Positions 62,021-64,000 of a stretch of 64,000 bases of DNA are shown piece after piece. The translations under genes were made by a program, and so were the position numbers. Position 1 is the first letter of the stretch. Each line of letters begins with the position of its first letter. The notes beneath the pieces are model-generated. The model did no database searches, had not been told where the DNA came from, and saw only the letters and a list, made by a program, of their open reading frames with translations. This DNA comes from Neglectibacter timonensis (GTDB taxonomy: Bacteria > Bacillota > Clostridia > Oscillospirales > Acutalibacteraceae), in NCBI RefSeq assembly GCF_900048895.1, contig NZ_LT160640.1, forward strand, positions 558,001-622,000, given 5' to 3'.

Positions 62021-62608
62021 GTGAATTTTCAAAAAATAGAATTTGAACTTGCCGCCGGCAAAGAGGATCAGCTTCCCGAAAGCAGCTTTCCGGAAATTGT
62101 TTTTTGTGGAAAATCTAATGTAGGCAAGTCATCTCTTATCAACAAATTAGCTAATCGGAAAGCTTTAGCCCGTGTCAGCGCGACTCCTGGAAAAACAGCG
62201 ACAATTAATTTTTATCGTCTTCCTGATTGCCGCTTTGTGGACTTGCCCGGCTATGGATATGCAAAAGTTTCCAGAGCCGAAAAGGAACGGTGGGCGAATT
62301 TGGTAGAAGGCTATTTTGCCCAACAGCGTAGAATTGCCCTGGTCATACAGCTTTTGGATATGCGGCACGAGCCTACTCAGGATGATATTTCTATGATCAA
62401 TTTTCTATTGGAGACGGGTCATCCGTTTGTGGTGGTTTGCACCAAAAGTGATAAACTCAACCAAACACAGTCTACTGCTCAAAAAGCTTTGTTTACAGAG
62501 GTATTTCAGGAAGCTGAAATTAATTTTTATCCTTTTTCAGCGGTTTCTGGCGTTGGACTTGAACAGGTAAAAGAGCTGATTGAGCAGGCTGTAGTACAGA
62601 ACGGGTAG
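62021..62608 (+). CDS. engB: Ribosome biogenesis GTPase EngB (YsxC)
   Basis: 195 residues. G1 is CGKSNVGKSSLINKL, G3 is DLPGYGYAKVS, G4 is VVCTKSDKL, and FSAVSGVGLE is G5. It acts late in 50S subunit assembly. GTG 62021 has AGGAG 7 bases upstream. It is commonly found right after lon. Confidence 0.95.
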   Translation: MNFQKIEFELAAGKEDQLPESSFPEIVFCGKSNVGKSSLINKLANRKALARVSATPGKTATINFYRLPDCRFVDLPGYGYAKVSRAEKERWANLVEGYFAQQRRIALVIQLLDMRHEPTQDDISMINFLLETGHPFVVVCTKSDKLNQTQSTAQKALFTEVFQEAEINFYPFSAVSGVGLEQVKELIEQAVVQNG

Positions 62609-62626
62609 AGGAAAGGATGGGTTATT

Positions 62627-63922
62627 TTGATCTCTGACTGCTTGAGCTGTAATGACGCCGGTCATCTGGTAATCAGCGGCTGCGATACAGTGGATCTCGC
62701 AAGGCAATACGGAACTCCTCTCTATGTAATGAGTGAGGACAAGATTCGTGAAACCTGTAGAAGATACGTTTCCTCATTCCAAACAAATTACGGGGGAAAT
62801 GGACGTCCTATTTATGCAAGTAAGGCCTTCTCATGTAAAGAAATTTATCGGATTGTTTTGAGCGAGGGGTTGGATGTAGAAGTTGTGTCTGGCGGAGAGC
62901 TTTACACCGCATTACAGGCCGGCGTTCCTGCAAGTAGAATTCATTTCCAGGGAAATAATAAGTCCATCGGGGAAATTGTTTATGCCGTAGAAAGCGGTGT
63001 AGGGGATATCGTTGTGGATCATCCCAGCGAACTTATGCAGATACAACGGGCCGCTGCAGAGAACAGCACTGTAGCCTCTATTTCTTTCCGAATTAAACCT
63101 GGAATTGACGCCCATACTCATGATTTTATCCGTACAGGTCAGATTGATTCTAAATTTGGCATCGACCTAATCAGCGGCGAGGCCATGGAGGCGGTTAGAA
63201 CTGCCCTTACCATGGATCACATCGTTCTGAAAGGGCTGCATTGCCATATTGGTTCCCAGATACTGGAGAAGGAGCCGTTTGTCCATGCTGCAGAAATGAT
63301 GCTGGATTTTTATGCTCAGATTAGAGATGAGCTGGGTGTAGTTTTTGAGCATTTGAATTTAGGCGGAGGTTTTGGAATTAAATACCGCGATGAGGATTTA
63401 ACAATCCCCTATGAAGAGTATATGGCAGCTGTTTCAGTGGCTGTCCATTCAAAGTGTAAAGTTAAAGAGCTTCCCACTCCTAAGATATTTATTGAACCAG
63501 GCCGTTCTATTGTGGGTGAGGCAGGAATCACGCTTTATACGGTAGGCTCCATAAAGGAGATTCCTGGTGTTAGAAATTATGTGACTATAGACGGCGGTAT
63601 GTTTGACAATCCGAGATATGCGTTATATCAAGCGGACTATACCTGCCTTATTGCCAATAAAGCAGATCAACCGGCAGATTACATCGCAACGATAGCTGGT
63701 AAATGCTGCGAAAGCGGTGATCTCATTCAAGAACATACTGCTCTTCAAACACCGATGGAGGGTGATCTTCTTGCAGTTCTTTCTACAGGTGCTTACAATT
63801 ATTCTATGGCTTCCAATTACAATAGAAACTTGAAGCCGGCCTGTGTTATGGTATCGAACGGGGAGTCTCGCATCGTTATCAAGGCTGAAACCTATGAAGA
63901 CCTTGTACGCAACGATGTTTGA
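62627..63922 (+). CDS. lysA: Diaminopimelate decarboxylase
   Basis: 431 residues, fold type III PLP enzyme. The PLP lysine is in PIYASKAFSCKEI, then HCHIGSQI, NLGGGFGIKY, EPGRSIVGEAG and CCESGD with the Cys/Glu of the active site at the dimer interface. It makes lysine from meso-diaminopimelate. The start is TTG 62627 with AAAGGATGG upstream. It closes the engB operon. Confidence 0.95.
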   Translation: MISDCLSCNDAGHLVISGCDTVDLARQYGTPLYVMSEDKIRETCRRYVSSFQTNYGGNGRPIYASKAFSCKEIYRIVLSEGLDVEVVSGGELYTALQAGVPASRIHFQGNNKSIGEIVYAVESGVGDIVVDHPSELMQIQRAAAENSTVASISFRIKPGIDAHTHDFIRTGQIDSKFGIDLISGEAMEAVRTALTMDHIVLKGLHCHIGSQILEKEPFVHAAEMMLDFYAQIRDELGVVFEHLNLGGGFGIKYRDEDLTIPYEEYMAAVSVAVHSKCKVKELPTPKIFIEPGRSIVGEAGITLYTVGSIKEIPGVRNYVTIDGGMFDNPRYALYQADYTCLIANKADQPADYIATIAGKCCESGDLIQEHTALQTPMEGDLLAVLSTGAYNYSMASNYNRNLKPACVMVSNGESRIVIKAETYEDLVRNDV

Positions 63923-63943
63923 GACAAAGTTTTTGTTTTGTAG

Positions 63944-63972
63944 TTTACTTTTACACTTTTCTATGCTAAAAT
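63944..63972 (+). promoter_or_regulatory. Promoter of the next gene, beyond the window
   Basis: TTTACT, 17-base spacer ending in TGC (extended -10), TAAAAT. An inverted repeat TTACACTTT/AAAGTGTAA (63951-63959 and 63976-63984) flanks its -10, as an operator would. Confidence 0.6.
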
Positions 63973-64000
63973 TCTAAAGTGTAAGTTCTTGAATGAGAGA

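Noticed and set aside
1-64000. tRNA, rRNA, CRISPR arrays, insertion sequences
   Set aside because: No cloverleaf-like sequences, regularly spaced repeats, transposase motifs or rRNA segments were recognised by eye in the gaps between genes.

Overview
The window is a stretch of chromosome from an endospore-forming member of the Clostridia, most likely the Oscillospiraceae/Ruminococcaceae side (inferred; no rRNA gene is present to place it). The case for a spore former is direct: spmA-spmB, the full eight-gene spoIIIA operon, gerW, dacF, spoVM, sipL, spoIVA and a SpoIVFB-like protease are all here. SipL (SPOCS domain plus LysM) in the place where bacilli use SpoVID points to Clostridia. Genes are dense, mostly on the plus strand, often overlapping by a few bases, and many start at TTG or GTG.

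Layout. 1-5.8 kb: a cyclic-di-GMP protein (GGDEF then EAL, split by an in-frame TAG), a PepV-type dipeptidase plus HD hydrolase on the minus strand, spmAB and a flippase-like membrane protein. 5.8-7.1 kb: family 4 uracil-DNA glycosylase (minus) and a PduL-type phosphotransacylase. 7.3-12.2 kb: spoIIIAA to spoIIIAH, the mother-cell side of the engulfment channel. 12.2-17.9 kb: nusB (behind a leader with its own terminator), a TsaD-like paralogue, xseA, xseB, ispA, an RluA-type pseudouridine synthase and a zinc phospholipase C-like protein. 18.0-23.2 kb: the one clearly accessory block, three genes encoding a TerB-N/TerB-C protein, a BrxC/BrxD-type P-loop ATPase and an Lhr-like superfamily 2 helicase, with its own promoter and flanked by terminators. 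23.3-29.1 kb: rpmB (minus), an M50 protease, scpA, scpB, DUF2953, gerW, dacF, an RsuA/RluB-type pseudouridine synthase and a small acetyltransferase-like protein.

29.2-42.0 kb is the classic Firmicutes block yicC, remA, gmk, rpoZ, priA, def, fmt, rsmB, rlmN, stp, prkC, rsgA, thiN. It runs into spore-coat genes at 42.0-46.4 kb: a small Cys-rich membrane protein, a 29-codon spoVM, sipL, spoIVA, a single-span protein and the M50 protease. 46.5-49.0 kb carries the radical-SAM pair TIGR03960/TIGR03936. 49.0-56.0 kb has rplS with a structured leader, two tandem signal peptidases, rbgA, rnhB, yraN, an M19 dipeptidase, thrC and a metallophosphoesterase. 56.1-63.9 kb holds the protein quality-control block tig, clpP, clpX, lon, then engB and lysA.

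How the genes fit together: most of the window couples translation and ribosome maturation (def, fmt, rsmB, rlmN, rsgA, rbgA, engB, rplS, rpmB), replication restart and repair (priA, xseAB, udg), Ser/Thr signalling (stp/prkC) and proteolysis with the sporulation programme. The best candidate for a poorly described system is the TerB/BrxD/helicase triad. No tRNA, rRNA, IS element, integrase or CRISPR array was seen, and no gene-free stretch exceeds 300 bases.
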